DNA of 64,000 nucleotides from Phytohabitans houttuyneae (GCF_011764425.1 NZ_BLPF01000001.1:5013001-5077000); one strand, 5' to 3'; shown: positions 1 to 10,810, counted from the stretch's first letter. The notes: generated from the sequence alone by a model not told the origin. A program made the numbers and translations.

Positions 1-1090
1 CCGGCAGCGGGGTGGGCGTGGACGGTGGGGGGACCGAGGGCTTCTCGTCGAGTACACCGGCGAGTTTTTCCAGGGCGGCGGTGGCTGACTGGAGCGCGTT
101 GTAGAACTGGCTGAGCTCCTGCATGGGTTCGAAGAAGCGGCGTAGGTAGAGCAGGAACGCGGCCAGGACGCCGATCTCGGTGTGGCCTTGCATGACCTGC
201 CAGCCGCCGTAGGTGAGCACGGCGGCGATGGCGATGTTGCCGATGACCTTGATGCCGGGGGAGTAGATGGCGATGAGGCGGAAGGCGTGCAGGTTGGCGC
301 GGCGGTAGTCGTCGTTGAGGTCTTCGAAGATCTGTTGGTTGCGTGGCTCGCGGCGGAATGCCTGTACGGCGCGGATGCCGCCGAGCGACTCGACGAAGTG
401 GACGATGACGAGGGCGACGGCTTCGCGGGTGCGGCGGTACGCGCGGGCGGAGGCGCGGGCGAACCAGCGGGAGAGCCACAGCAGAAACGGGAAGGCCATG
501 AGCGTGACGGCGGCGAGCGGGGCGTCGAGCCAGAGCAGGATGCCGGCGACGGAGAGCACGGAGAGGCCGGCGAGGACGAGGTCGTCGATGCCGCCGTCGA
601 CGAGCTCGGCGATGGAGTCCATGTCGCTGGTGAGGCGGGCGACGACGCGGCCGGATGTGTAGCGCTCGTGGAAGTCGATGGAGAGGCGCTGGAAGTGGTC
701 GTACACGCGCTGGCGCAGGTCGAGCAGGACGGCTTGGCCGATGCGGGCGGAGAGGATGAGGAAGCCGCGCTTGCCGAGGTATTCGCCGATGGCCGCGGCC
801 AGGAACGCGGTGGCGATCACGATGAGCACGGTGGGGTCGCCGTCGTCCCGCAGGGGTGGGATGCCCTTGTCGATGCCGAGCATGACGAGGAAGGGGCCGG
901 CCATGCCGGCGGCGTTTTGCAGCAGCAGCAGGCCGATGGCGAGCCCGAGCGCGCGGCGGTGCGGGCGGATCAGCGAGGCGAGCAGCACCCGGCTGCGGGC
1001 GCGCAGCCGCACCACCGAGCCGGTCTCCGCCAGGGTCTGATCCGCGGCCTGGTCCGCCGCCCGGCCGCGCCAGCTATCGGCTGACGACAC
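1..1090 (-). CDS. ABC exporter, permease/ATPase half (partial, runs off the window)
   Basis: Only the N-terminal part is present; the gene continues past the left edge. I translated the minus strand from a GTG at 1090. After a charged N-terminus come hydrophobic stretches ([16 protein letters not shown], then [15 protein letters not shown]) typical of the six-helix membrane domain of type I ABC exporters; no ATPase domain lies inside the window. The start overlaps the end of the upstream exporter gene by 17 bases, so the two were probably co-transcribed and form a heterodimeric exporter of the actinobacterial multidrug/lipid type. Substrate cannot be told. The exact start is uncertain, but the frame is clear. 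Confidence 0.75.
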   Translation of the reverse strand, partial: MSSADSWRGRAADQAADQTLAETGSVVRLRARSRVLLASLIRPHRRALGLAIGLLLLQNAAGMAGPFLVMLGIDKGIPPLRDDGDPTVLIVIATAFLAAAIGEYLGKRGFLILSARIGQAVLLDLRQRVYDHFQRLSIDFHERYTSGRVVARLTSDMDSIAELVDGGIDDLVLAGLSVLSVAGILLWLDAPLAAVTLMAFPFLLWLSRWFARASARAYRRTREAVALVIVHFVESLGGIRAVQAFRREPRNQQIFEDLNDDYRRANLHAFRLIAIYSPGIKVIGNIAIAAVLTYGGWQVMQGHTEIGVLAAFLLYLRRFFEPMQELSQFYNALQSATAALEKLAGVLDEKPSVPPPSTPTPLP

Positions 1091-2872
1091 CGCTTCGCTC
1101 CACGTCTCCGCCGGGGCCGGTAGCTCCCACGGCTTCGGCGGACAGGGCGGCGCGGTAGGCGGGCACGGTCTCGAGCAGCTCCGAGTGGGTGCCGACGGCG
1201 GTGATCTGGCCGTCGGCGAGAAGCGCCACCCGGTCGGCGAGGGCCACTGTGGACGGTCGGTGCACGACGAGCAGCGCGGTCGTGCCGTGCAGCACGCGGG
1301 CCAGCGCGTCCTCGACGAGCGCCTCGGTGTGCACGTCGAGCGCCGAGAGCGGATCGTCAAGCACCAGCACGCGCGGGCGGCCGATCACCGCGCGGGCCAG
1401 CGCGAGCCGCTGCCGCTGCCCACCGGACAGGGACAGGCCCTGCTCGCCGATGCGGGTGTCGAGGGCCCACGGCAGCTCGTACACAAACTCGGCCTGCGCC
1501 ACCCGCAGCGCCTCGTAAATCTCGTCGTCGGTGGTCTCGCGGCGGCCGAGGGTCAGGTTTTCCCGCACCGACATCGAGAAGAGCGTCGGATCTTCGAACG
1601 CCATGCCCACCAGACGCCGAAGCGAGCCGAGCTTGATGTCGCGGATGTCGCGCCCGTCGAGCGTGATCTGCCCGCCGGTGATGTCGTAGAGGCGCGGCAT
1701 CAGCGAGACGAGGCTCGTCTTTCCGCAGCCGGTCGTGCCGACGATGGCAAGCGTCTCGCCGGGACGCACGTCGAGGTCGATGCCGCGCAGGACCGGCGTG
1801 TCGGTGCCGGGATAGGTGAACGTCACCCCCTCGAACCGCACGTGCCCCGGGACTCGGTCACCGCGACCGCCCCATCACTGTCCACGATGGAGGGCGGGGT
1901 GTCGAGCACCTCGTGGATGCGGTCGGCGGCGGTCATCGCCTCCTGCGCGTTTGCGATGATCCAGCCCAGCGACTCGATCGGCCAGATCAGCATCAGCTGG
2001 AGCGAGACGAACGCGACGAGCTGGCCGAGCGTCATGTCACCCGCGGCCACCGTGGCGGCGCCGGCGACCAGCACGACCGCGAGCGTGAGGTTGGGCACCA
2101 GGTCGAAGCGAGCCGAGCTGAGCGCGAGCAGCCGCCCCTTGCCGATCGCGGTGTCGTGCAGCTGCCGCGCCTCCTGTCCGAAGCGCTTTGCCATGAACGG
2201 CCGCCGACCGAACGCCTTGATCGTGCGCAGCCCTTGCGCCGACTCCTCGACGAGCGTGGCGACGTCGCCGAGCTCGTCCTGCATGCGGCGGGACGCCGCG
2301 ATGTACGCCCGGGAGAAGCGCCGGCTCATGATGAACAGCGGCACCGCGCTCGCCGCCACCAGCAGGCCGAGCGGCCACCGCAGATGGATGAGGAGCGCCA
2401 CCACCGTGATGTACGTAGCGGTGTTGACGATCAGGAAGACAAGCCCGAACGAGAGGAACCGCCGGATCACCGACAGGTCGGCGGTGACGCGCGACAGCAG
2501 CTGCCCGGACTGCCACTGGTCGTGAAAGCCGATCTGCAGGCGCTGGAGATGCGCGTAGACGTCGTTGCGGATCGTGGTTTCCATGCCGAGCGCGGACGCC
2601 GCCTGAGTCCATCGCCGGATGAAAATAAGACCTGCCTCGATGAGCCCGAAGGCGGCCGCGAGCCCGCCGAGCCACCACAGGCCGGTCGGGTCGTCGTTGG
2701 CGATGGGTCCGTCGACGACACGCTGGACGACAAGCGGGACGGCGATGCTGGCGCCCGTGGCCGCGAACGCCGCGAACACGAGCCAGATCATCAAAGCCAA
2801 GTAAGGACGGACATAACGGCGGATGCGCCACAAGTTGTGCACGGGATGGCGCCGGTCACCGTCGTAATGCAC
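1074..2872 (-). CDS. ABC exporter, fused permease and ATP-binding domains (apparent frameshift)
   Basis: Restored length is about 599 residues, normal for a half-size type I exporter. The first piece (2872 to about 1848) is the six-helix membrane domain, including [14 protein letters not shown] and the coupling-helix region. The second piece (about 1841 to 1074) is the ATPase with Walker [10 protein letters not shown], signature [14 protein letters not shown] and Walker [13 protein letters not shown]. The halves lie in different frames and meet at the CCCC run at 1845-1848; one missing base restores a continuous protein through [14 protein letters not shown]. It starts with GTG and precedes the second exporter gene with overlap. 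The Walker B aspartate is followed by D rather than the usual catalytic E, so this ATPase site may be the degenerate one of a heterodimer. Either a recent frameshift or a sequencing error; I favour error. Confidence 0.8.
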
Positions 2873-2901
2873 ACAGTGACGTTAGCTGTTACGTCTGACG
2901 T

Positions 2902-3402
2902 TTACGAGTTTGTTGTCCCCTCGTGTGCCAGAAGCCACTTCTTGATGTCCAGCCCCCAGCGGTATCCGCGAAGTGTCCCGTCCGTGCCCACGACCCGGTG
3001 GCAGGGCACGAAAAGCGCGACCGCGTTGCGCGCGCACGCGCTCGCCGCGGCCCGGATCGCCTCGGGGCGGCCGGCCAGCTCGGCGAACCCGGTGTACGTC
3101 ACCGGCTGCCCCGGCTTCACCTCGCGCAGCACGTCCCAGGCGTGCGCGAGGTAGGCACCGCCGGTGCGCTGCTCGACCGGCACCTCGTCGATCGCCCTCA
3201 GATCACCATCCAAATAGGACAGCACCGCCGCGCTCACCGGTCCGAGGTCCGGTCGCGGCCGCGGCTCCTCCCGCAGGCCTGGGTGTACGAGCGCCAGCAG
3301 CCGCCCCACGTCGGTGGTGAAGCCGGCCGCACGTACCGCACCCGCGTCGCTGGCCAGGATCGTGAACGGCCCGACGGGCGTGTGCACAACAGTGCTGTTC
3401 AT
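2902..3402 (-). CDS. ogt: Methylated-DNA--protein-cysteine methyltransferase
   Basis: Removes alkyl groups from O6 of guanine by suicidal transfer to its own cysteine. The acceptor motif PCHRV lies near residue 135 of 166, followed by the conserved GxLRGYRWGLDIKKWLLAHE C-terminal region; the helix-turn-helix recognition part (PVTYTGFAELAGRPEAIRA) precedes it. I chose the ATG at 3402, because it overlaps the stop of the upstream ada-alkA gene in an ATGA arrangement; a longer ORF begins at 3441. The overlap implies one repair operon: base excision by AlkA and direct reversal by this protein. Confidence 0.93.
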   Translation of the reverse strand: MNSTVVHTPVGPFTILASDAGAVRAAGFTTDVGRLLALVHPGLREEPRPRPDLGPVSAAVLSYLDGDLRAIDEVPVEQRTGGAYLAHAWDVLREVKPGQPVTYTGFAELAGRPEAIRAAASACARNAVALFVPCHRVVGTDGTLRGYRWGLDIKKWLLAHEGTTNS

Positions 3403-4853
3403 GCGTGTCTCCAGAGTCGGATCAGGGCGTACGAGCGCCACGGTGCCCAGCGGGCCGCGTGCGCGTCGAGCGCCTTCGGGTCGTCGGGGAGGCCGAGCGC
3501 CTTCGCGCCGCGGCGCACTCCCAGGTCGGTCGGGAGGAACGAGTCGGGGTCGCCGATTCCGCGCATCGCGACGTAGCCGGCGGTCCAGGAGCCGATGCCG
3601 GGCAGCCTGGTGAGGTTGCGTACCGCCTCTTCCCGGTCGGCGCCCGGGTCGAGGTCGAGCTCGCCACCGGCGATGGCCGACGCGAGCGCCCGGATCGTGG
3701 CCCGGCGTGCGGACGGCATCTTGAACGCCTCGTCCGGCAGCGCCAGCACCTCCTCCGGGCCCGGGAAGAGCGCCTGGCCGGGCGGAACGAGGTTGGTGAG
3801 CACCTTCCGCGCGGCGGCCACCGAGATCTGCTGGCCGACGATGGCCCGTACCGCCATCTCGAAGCTGTCCACCGAGCGCGGCACCCGTACGCCCGGCTCC
3901 TTTGCCACGATCGGCGCGAGCGCCTCGTCCTCGGCCAGCGCGGTGTCCACCGCCACCGGGTCGGCGTCCAGGTCGAGCAGGCGGCGGCAGCGGGCCACGG
4001 CCGGAGCCAGGTCGCGCACGTCGGACAGGCGCAGGAGCGCGGCCACGTAGCCGGGCGTCGGGGTCAGCTCGACCGTTGCGGTGCCGTGCGGGAGGCGCAG
4101 CGAACGGCGGTACGTCGTGGTGTCCGCCTCCTCCACGCCCGGCACCGCCCGCAGCGCCAGGAACTCAAGCAGCGACTCGGCGTGCAGCGGCGGCCGGTAA
4201 GCCAGGCGCAGGTGGATCGCCCCGGTCTCGGGCGCCGGTCCGCGCTTCTGCTTGCGCAGCCCGGACGGTGCCGAGCCGAACACCTCGCGGATCGTGTCGT
4301 TGAACTGCCGCACGCTGCCGAACCCGGCCGCGAACGCGATCTCCGCCAGCCCCAGGTCGGTCGTCTCGATCAGGATGCGCGCGGTCTGCGCCCGCTGCGC
4401 CCGGGCCAGCGCGAGCGGGCCCGCACCGAGCTCGGCCACCAGCATGCGGTGCAGGTGGCGCTCGGTGTACCCGAGGCGGCTGGCCAGCCCCGGCACGCCG
4501 TCGCGGTCCACCACGCCGTCGGAGATCAGCCGCATCGCCCGGCCGACCACGTCCGCGCGCACGTCCCACTCGGGCGAGCCCGGCGCCGCGTCCGGGCGGC
4601 ACCGCCGGCAAGCTCGGAAGCCGGCGCGCTGTGCGGCAGCCGCGGACGGGTAGAAGCGCACGTTTTCCGGTTTCGGCGTGACGGCGGGGCAGGACGGCCG
4701 GCAGTAGATGCCGGTCGACGTGACAGCGGTGTAGAACCAGCCGTCGAACCGCCCGTCGCGGCTGTCGACGGCCCGGTAGCACCGCTCGAAGTCCAACTCC
4801 ACGCCATCGATCGTGCCCCGCCCGGCGGCGATAAGCTCGCGGATTTCGGACAT
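3399..4853 (-). CDS. Ada-AlkA fusion: Ada zinc domain, AraC HTH and 3-methyladenine DNA glycosylase
   Basis: A 484-residue fusion common in Actinobacteria. Residues about 20-95 are the Ada metal-binding domain with the four cysteines in YCRPSCP and CRRC, one of which accepts methyl from phosphotriesters. Then comes an AraC-type helix-turn-helix (LASRLGYTERHLHRML and LAEIAFAAGFGSVRQFN), an AlkA N-terminal domain, and a HhH-GPD glycosylase with hairpin LPGIGSWTAGYVAMR followed by the catalytic aspartate in FLPTDLGV. It should sense methylation damage, activate repair genes and excise alkylated bases. It is followed by ogt with a 4-base overlap and lies 47 bp from divergent ychF. No disruption seen. 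Confidence 0.93.
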   Translation of the reverse strand: MSEIRELIAAGRGTIDGVELDFERCYRAVDSRDGRFDGWFYTAVTSTGIYCRPSCPAVTPKPENVRFYPSAAAAQRAGFRACRRCRPDAAPGSPEWDVRADVVGRAMRLISDGVVDRDGVPGLASRLGYTERHLHRMLVAELGAGPLALARAQRAQTARILIETTDLGLAEIAFAAGFGSVRQFNDTIREVFGSAPSGLRKQKRGPAPETGAIHLRLAYRPPLHAESLLEFLALRAVPGVEEADTTTYRRSLRLPHGTATVELTPTPGYVAALLRLSDVRDLAPAVARCRRLLDLDADPVAVDTALAEDEALAPIVAKEPGVRVPRSVDSFEMAVRAIVGQQISVAAARKVLTNLVPPGQALFPGPEEVLALPDEAFKMPSARRATIRALASAIAGGELDLDPGADREEAVRNLTRLPGIGSWTAGYVAMRGIGDPDSFLPTDLGVRRGAKALGLPDDPKALDAHAARWAPWRSYALIRLWRHA

Positions 4854-4900
4854 GACCGTGGCGGCGGGGTGCGGCGGGCCGGCGCGTAGACTGGCCGCCC

Positions 4901-5986
<1,086 letters not shown>

Positions 5987-5996
5987 GCGCGGTCGG

Positions 5997-6359
5997 CTAT
6001 GCGCCGCTGGTCACGGTCCGGTACGCGTCTTCGATGCGGGCGGCCAGCGTGACCTCGCCCTCGGTGATGGTCTCGCCGTCACGCGGCGTCAGGCGGATCT
6101 GGGTGCGCCCGTCGAGGCGCCGGACCTCTGGCTGCAGGTGTAACGCATCGGCGACCACCTTGATACGCTCGGTGAGTGCCGCGTGTTGTGAGTCGTCGAT
6201 TACCAGCGTGCGCTTGATCTGCCGACCCTCGCGGGTCCAGCCAGGCAGCAGGGTCAGGGCGTCGCTGAGATAGTCACGGCCGGCCCTGCTTCCCCACAGA
6301 GCACGCATATGCCACACCTCCCAGGCGTCGTTGCCGGCTTGTGGCCAAATCGTCGCCAT
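5997..6359 (-). CDS. Pterin-4a-carbinolamine dehydratase-like protein
   Basis: 120 residues. The region from about residue 38 (LPGWTREGRQIKRTLVIDD) to the end (EGEVTLAARIEDAY) follows the PCD/DCoH fold: W in the LPGW turn, a helix, a histidine-containing strand (LHLQPEVRRL) and the final LAARID-like helix. The usual HHP catalytic triad motif is not obvious; LHLQPEV stands in its place, so dehydratase activity is doubtful and this may be a divergent relative. Tail-to-tail with ychF (10 bp apart) and head-to-head with mutT. A shorter start at the ATG near 6308 is possible. Family call is by eye from length and spacing of conserved residues. Confidence 0.6.
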   Translation of the reverse strand: MATIWPQAGNDAWEVWHMRALWGSRAGRDYLSDALTLLPGWTREGRQIKRTLVIDDSQHAALTERIKVVADALHLQPEVRRLDGRTQIRLTPRDGETITEGEVTLAARIEDAYRTVTSGA

Positions 6360-6493
6360 CTCGTCATCGTTCGGTGCCCCCCAGTCTTGCCGCTAAGCGG
6401 CTGGTGTGTCCACGCCCACATTTCCGTCTTCTGGTGCCCTACAGGACGGCTCAGGCACCCGAATTCCTTATTGATCTGGAAGGCTGGTCGGCC

Positions 6494-6904
6494 GTGCAGT
6501 CCGAACGGATTAACCAAAGGATCATCGTCGGCGCCGCGATCATCGTAGATGGGAAGGTTTTGGCATGCGCTCGATCTGATCCGCCCGAGATGGCCGGTAT
6601 GTGGGAGTTTCCGGGTGGAAAGGTCGAGCCGGGCGAATCTGACGTCGAAGCGCTTGTCCGCGAGTGCGAGGAGGAGCTCGGCGTCCGGGTCGCGGTCGGC
6701 GAACGCGTCGGCGAGGACGTGCTGCTCGGGCACGGGCGGGCGCTGCTGCGCGTGTTCACGGCCGAACTGCTCGACGGGGGCGTCCCGCAGGCCCTGGAGC
6801 ACGAGGAGCTGCGCTGGCTCGGTGCGGAGGAGCTGCTCTCCGTGCAGTGGCTGCCGGCCGACGCGCCGATCGTGGCCGCCCTGCCACCGTTTCTGAAGCG
6901 CTGA
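6494..6904 (+). CDS. mutT: MutT/Nudix 8-oxo-dGTP diphosphatase
   Basis: Removes oxidised nucleotides (8-oxo-dGTP) from the pool. The protein opens with an IIVGAAIIVDGKVLACARS strand pair and carries a complete Nudix box, GGKVEPGE followed after seven residues by RECEEELG, near residues 38-58. The GTG at 6494 was chosen because it gives the usual 136-residue MutT length; a longer ORF reaches 6341 but its extra residues look unrelated. MutT family members with the FPGGK context are antimutators, in keeping with the nearby alkylation repair genes. Ends just before a strong hairpin. Confidence 0.88.
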   Translation: MQSERINQRIIVGAAIIVDGKVLACARSDPPEMAGMWEFPGGKVEPGESDVEALVRECEEELGVRVAVGERVGEDVLLGHGRALLRVFTAELLDGGVPQALEHEELRWLGAEELLSVQWLPADAPIVAALPPFLKR

Positions 6905-6935
6905 GGGCACCCCGGACCACGTCCGGAGTGCCCTC
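6903..6935. terminator. Bidirectional hairpin terminator between mutT and sdhB
   Basis: GAGGGCAC (6903-6910) pairs with GTGCCCTC (6928-6935), and an inner CCGGAC/GTCCGG stem (6912-6917/6921-6926) closes on a 3-base loop. The left arm begins at the mutT stop. Placed between convergent genes; there is no long T-tract, as usual in high-GC actinobacteria. Confidence 0.75.
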
Positions 6936-6953
6936 GACACGCTGTTGCCTCGC

Positions 6954-7961
6954 TCAGTCCCGCTCTGGGTGTGCGTAGTTGAGCCCCTCGGGCGGCAGCG
7001 GAAACGTCACGTCGTCGCCGAACGGCGACGGGCCGCCCGGACGGTCGAACGCCACCTCGGAGATCGGCAGCCTGCCGTCATCGCCGACCGGGGCGGTCTG
7101 CGGGCGCGGCACCTCGCGGTGCCAGTTGACCCCTTGCTGCTCCACTTCGGACCCTTCCGCGTGCGCACCGACGGTGGCCGCGACCGGTGCGCCGCCCGCC
7201 TCGTCGAGCTGGTCGCGCCGGAAGATCTTCCGGCCCAGCCACACGAGCGGGTCGTACCGGCGGTCGACCACCCGTTCCTTCATGGGAATGATCGCATTGT
7301 CGGTGATCTTGATGTGCTCGGGGCACACCTCCGTGCAGCACTTGGTGATGTTGCAGTAACCCATTCCCATCGAGGACTGGGCGTACTCCTTGCGGTCCTC
7401 TTTCGCGTCGAGCGGGTGCATGTCCAGCTCAGCCGCGCGGATGAGGTACCGCGGCCCGGCGAAGGCCCGCTTGTTCTCCTCGTGGTCACGGACCACGTGG
7501 CAGGTGTTCTGGCACAGGAAGCACTCGATGCACTTGCGAAACTCCTGCGAGCGCTCGACGTCCACCTGCTGCATGCGGTACTCGCCGGGGGCCAGGTCGG
7601 CCGGCGGTGCGAAGGCGGGCGTCTGCCGCGCCTTCTCGTAGTTGAAGGAGACGTCCGTGACCAGGTCGCGGATCACCGGAAACGTCCGCAGTGGAGTGAC
7701 CGTCACGGTCTCCTCCTCGGCGAACGTGGACATCCGGGTCATGCAGCCCAGTCGCGGCGTACCGTTGATCTCCATCGAGCAGGAGCCGCACTTGCCGGCC
7801 TTGCAGTTCCACCGGCATGCCAGGTCGGGCGTCTGCGTGGCCTGCAGACGGTGGATGACGTCGAGGACCACCTCGCCCTCGTTGACCTCGACCTCGTAGT
7901 CCTTCAGGTCACCACCGGTCTCGTCGCCCCGCCAGACCTTGAAAAGACGCTTCGCGCCCAT
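6954..7961 (-). CDS. sdhB: Succinate dehydrogenase/fumarate reductase iron-sulfur subunit
   Basis: Carries electrons from SdhA flavin to quinone. All cluster ligands are present: CRWNCKAGKCGSC plus a later RLGC for the 2Fe-2S, CIECFLCQNTC for the 4Fe-4S, and CNITKCCTEVCPEHI for the 3Fe-4S centre. It starts at the end of sdhA (stop and start share a base region at 7961). The protein is 335 residues, about 85 longer than the usual 250: after KIFRRDQLDEAGG it has a Pro/Gly/acid-rich tail with no recognisable domain. The frame stays open with a clean stop, so the tail is probably real, though a frameshift near 7200 cannot be excluded. Confidence 0.93.
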   Translation of the reverse strand: MGAKRLFKVWRGDETGGDLKDYEVEVNEGEVVLDVIHRLQATQTPDLACRWNCKAGKCGSCSMEINGTPRLGCMTRMSTFAEEETVTVTPLRTFPVIRDLVTDVSFNYEKARQTPAFAPPADLAPGEYRMQQVDVERSQEFRKCIECFLCQNTCHVVRDHEENKRAFAGPRYLIRAAELDMHPLDAKEDRKEYAQSSMGMGYCNITKCCTEVCPEHIKITDNAIIPMKERVVDRRYDPLVWLGRKIFRRDQLDEAGGAPVAATVGAHAEGSEVEQQGVNWHREVPRPQTAPVGDDGRLPISEVAFDRPGGPSPFGDDVTFPLPPEGLNYAHPERD

Positions 7962-9871
7962 TACTTGGCAGCCTCCTCAGCGAGCGCGTCGAACTCGGCG
8001 AGCTCCTCATCGGTCAGATACTTCGAAAGCTCGGTGCGGTCGAAGAGCTTGATGAGCTCCGGCCGCATCTTCGGCAGGGGCTTGTGCTCGAGCCGTACCT
8101 TGTCGCCGTCGAGGGAGCAGACGAGGTTGACCTGCCGCCACTCCGGCCGCATCGACGGGAAGTCCTCGCGGGTGTGTCCGCCGCGCGACTCCTCCCGCTC
8201 CAGCGCCGCCTTCGCTGTGCACTCCGAGACGACGAGCATGTTGCGCAGGTCGATGGCGAGGTGCCAGCCGGGGTTGTACCGGCGCCCGCCGGCCGCGCTG
8301 ACGTTGCTGACCCGCTCGCGCAGCTCGGCGAGGCGGACCAGCGACTCTTCGAGCTCGCCCTTGCGGCGGATGATGCCGACCAGGTCGCCCATCACGGCCT
8401 GCAGGTCCTGCTGCAGCGTGTACGGGTTTTCCCCGCCCTCCCGCGTCAGCGGCGCGAGCGCCGTCTCCACGGCCGCGTCGAGGTCGGCCTGTGCCACGCG
8501 GGGCCGGGCCGGCAGCGCGTCCGTGTAGACCGCCGCGTGCTCGCCCGCCCGCTTGCCGAAGACCAGCAGGTCGCTCAGCGAGTTGCCGCCCAGCCGGTTG
8601 GAGCCGTGCATACCGCCGGAGACCTCGCCGGCCGCGAAGAGCCCCTGCACGGTGCCGAGCGCCGCCGCGGTGTCCGGGTCGACCTCGACGCCGCCCATCA
8701 CGTAGTGGCAGGTCGGACCGACCTCCATCGGCTCCTTGGTGATGTCGACGCCGGCCAGCTCCTTGAACTGGTGGTGCATCGACGGGAGCCGGCGCTTGAC
8801 CTCCTCGGCCGGCAGGCGGCTCGCGATGTCGAGGAAGACGCCGCCGGCCGGTGAGCCGCGACCCTCCTTGACCTCGTTGTTGATGGCGCGGGCGACCTCG
8901 TCACGGGGCAGCAGCTCCGGCGGGCGGCGGTTGTTGTCCGGGTCGGCGTACCAGCGGTCGGCCTCCTCCTCGGTCTCCGCGTACTGCTTGCGGAAGACGT
9001 CGGGGACGTACTGGAACATGAACCGCTTGCCGTCGGAGTTTTTCAGCACGCCGCCGTCGCCGCGGACCGACTCGGTGACCAGGATGCCCTTGACCGAGGG
9101 CGGCCAGACCATGCCGGTCGGGTGGAACTGGAGGAACTCCATGTTGATCAGCGTGGCGCCGGCCCGGAGGGCGAGCGCGTGGCCGTCGCCGGTGTACTCC
9201 CAGGAGTTCGACGTGACCTTGTACGACCGGCCGACGCCGCCCGTGGCCAGCACGATGGCCGGCGCCTCGAAGAGCACGAACTCGCCGCTCTCGCGGTAGT
9301 AGCCGAACGCACCGGCCACCTTGTCGCCGTCGAGCAGCAGCTCGGTGATCGTGGTCTCGGCGAAGACGCGGATGCGCGAGTCGTAGCTGCCGGTCTCGGC
9401 CTTGTCCTCCTGCTGGAGCGAGACGATCTTCTGCTGCAGCGTGCGGATCAGCTCCAGGCCGGTGCGGTCGCCGACGTGCGCGAGCCGCGGGTACTCGTGG
9501 CCGCCGAAGTTTCGCTGCGAGATCTTGCCGTCCTTCGTACGGTCGAACAGCGCGCCGTACGTCTCCAGCTCCCAGATGCGGTTCGGCGCCTCCTTGGCGT
9601 GCAGTTCAGCCATCCGGAAGTTGTTGAGGAACTTGCCGCCGCGCATCGTGTCGCGGAAGTGGACCATCCAGTTGTCGCGGCTGTTGACGTTGCCCATCGC
9701 CGCGGCGGCGCCGCCCTCGGCCATGACCGTGTGCGCCTTGCCGAAGAGCGACTTGGAGATGATCGCCGTCTTCTTGCCGGCCAGCCGGGCCTCGATCGCC
9801 GCGCGCAGGCCGGCGCCACCGGCCCCGATGACGACGACGTCGTAGTGGTGTCGTTCGATTCGCGTAGTCAT
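7961..9871 (-). CDS. sdhA: Succinate dehydrogenase/fumarate reductase flavoprotein subunit
   Basis: 636 residues. The FAD dinucleotide-binding motif VVVIGAGGAGLRAAIEA is at residues 13-29, the flavin-linking histidine region reads KAHTVMAEGG, and the substrate-site segment contains FHPTGMVWPP. The C-terminal part holds SNRLGGNSLSDLLVFG and the helical domain. It oxidises succinate to fumarate in the TCA cycle, or runs in reverse. Middle gene of sdhCAB order on the minus strand, with 12 bp between sdhC stop and this start. Confidence 0.96.
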   Translation of the reverse strand: MTTRIERHHYDVVVIGAGGAGLRAAIEARLAGKKTAIISKSLFGKAHTVMAEGGAAAAMGNVNSRDNWMVHFRDTMRGGKFLNNFRMAELHAKEAPNRIWELETYGALFDRTKDGKISQRNFGGHEYPRLAHVGDRTGLELIRTLQQKIVSLQQEDKAETGSYDSRIRVFAETTITELLLDGDKVAGAFGYYRESGEFVLFEAPAIVLATGGVGRSYKVTSNSWEYTGDGHALALRAGATLINMEFLQFHPTGMVWPPSVKGILVTESVRGDGGVLKNSDGKRFMFQYVPDVFRKQYAETEEEADRWYADPDNNRRPPELLPRDEVARAINNEVKEGRGSPAGGVFLDIASRLPAEEVKRRLPSMHHQFKELAGVDITKEPMEVGPTCHYVMGGVEVDPDTAAALGTVQGLFAAGEVSGGMHGSNRLGGNSLSDLLVFGKRAGEHAAVYTDALPARPRVAQADLDAAVETALAPLTREGGENPYTLQQDLQAVMGDLVGIIRRKGELEESLVRLAELRERVSNVSAAGGRRYNPGWHLAIDLRNMLVVSECTAKAALEREESRGGHTREDFPSMRPEWRQVNLVCSLDGDKVRLEHKPLPKMRPELIKLFDRTELSKYLTDEELAEFDALAEEAAK

Positions 9872-9883
9872 ATCTGGGCGCCT

Positions 9884-10687
9884 TTAGTTGATGAACCGGA
9901 GGTCCGAGAACCAACCCGCGGACACGGCCATGATGTAGAAGTCCGTCAGCGCCAGCGTGCCCAGCGTGATCCACGCCAGCTGCATGTGCCGGACGTTCAG
10001 CTTGGAGACGAACGTCCAGAAGCGATAGCGCATCGGGTGCTTGGAGAAGTGCTTGAGCCGGCCGCCGGCGATGTGCCGGCACGAGTGGCAGGAGATCGTG
10101 TACGCCCAGAGCATCACCACGTTGCCGACCAGGATCACGTTGCCCAGCCCGAAGCCGAAGCCCTCTGGGCTGTGGAACGCCAGGATCGCGTCGTACGTGT
10201 TGATCACGGAGATGATGGCCGCGGCGTAGAAGGCGTACCGGTGGGCGTTCTGGAAGATCAGCGGGAACCGGGTCTCGCCGCTGTAGGTCTTGTGCCCGTC
10301 CGGCACGGCGCAGGCCGGCGGCGACATCCAGAAGGCGCGGTAGTAAGCCTTCCGGTAGTAGTAGCAGGTGAGCCGGAAGAGCAGCAGGAACGGGAGGCTG
10401 AAGGCGGCCTCCGGGATGATCCACCAGCCCGGCAGGTAGGTGCCGAAGTGCGCGGCCTCAGGTATGCAGCGGTCGGTGATGCATGGCGAGTAGAACGGGG
10501 TCAGGTAGTGGTACTGCTCGACCCAGTAGAAGTCGTGCATGAAGACCCGCACCGTCGCGTACGCAACCCAACCGCCGAGCCCGATGACGGTGATGAGCGG
10601 CGCCAACCACCACCGGTCCGTGCGGAGGGTCTTCGCCGCGATGGCGGCGCGCACCCGCGCACCCGGCCTCGTTGCCGTAGTCGTCAT
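9884..10687 (-). CDS. sdhC: Succinate dehydrogenase membrane anchor subunit (single cytochrome b/anchor protein)
   Basis: 267 residues with about five transmembrane segments (LITVIGLGGWVAYATV, AFSLPFLLLFRLTCYY, AFYAAAIISVINTYDAIL, NVVMLWAYTISC, LAWITLGTLALTDFYI) and several histidines suited to haem ligation, including HRYAFYA and CHSCRH. It resembles the Sdh1-type anchor of mycobacteria, where one protein replaces separate SdhC and SdhD. First gene of the operon; an AGGGAGA ribosome site precedes the ATG at 10687. No separate sdhD is seen. Confidence 0.88.
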   Translation of the reverse strand: MTTTATRPGARVRAAIAAKTLRTDRWWLAPLITVIGLGGWVAYATVRVFMHDFYWVEQYHYLTPFYSPCITDRCIPEAAHFGTYLPGWWIIPEAAFSLPFLLLFRLTCYYYRKAYYRAFWMSPPACAVPDGHKTYSGETRFPLIFQNAHRYAFYAAAIISVINTYDAILAFHSPEGFGFGLGNVILVGNVVMLWAYTISCHSCRHIAGGRLKHFSKHPMRYRFWTFVSKLNVRHMQLAWITLGTLALTDFYIMAVSAGWFSDLRFIN

Positions 10688-10810
10688 TCTTTATGTCTCC
10701 CTAACGGCGCATCCGCGCGGTTTCGGTGCTACACGTTACGCCGCGTGTTGACGGCCACGTGCATGGGAGTCTTGCCTGTGTCGCGGGGGTTACGTAAGTC
10801 CAGGACGTTG

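Noticed and set aside
182-1084. Long plus-strand ORFs rich in Glu, Asp, Gly, Val
   Set aside because: They are antisense to the ABC exporter genes; composition is that of a shadow frame in high-GC DNA.
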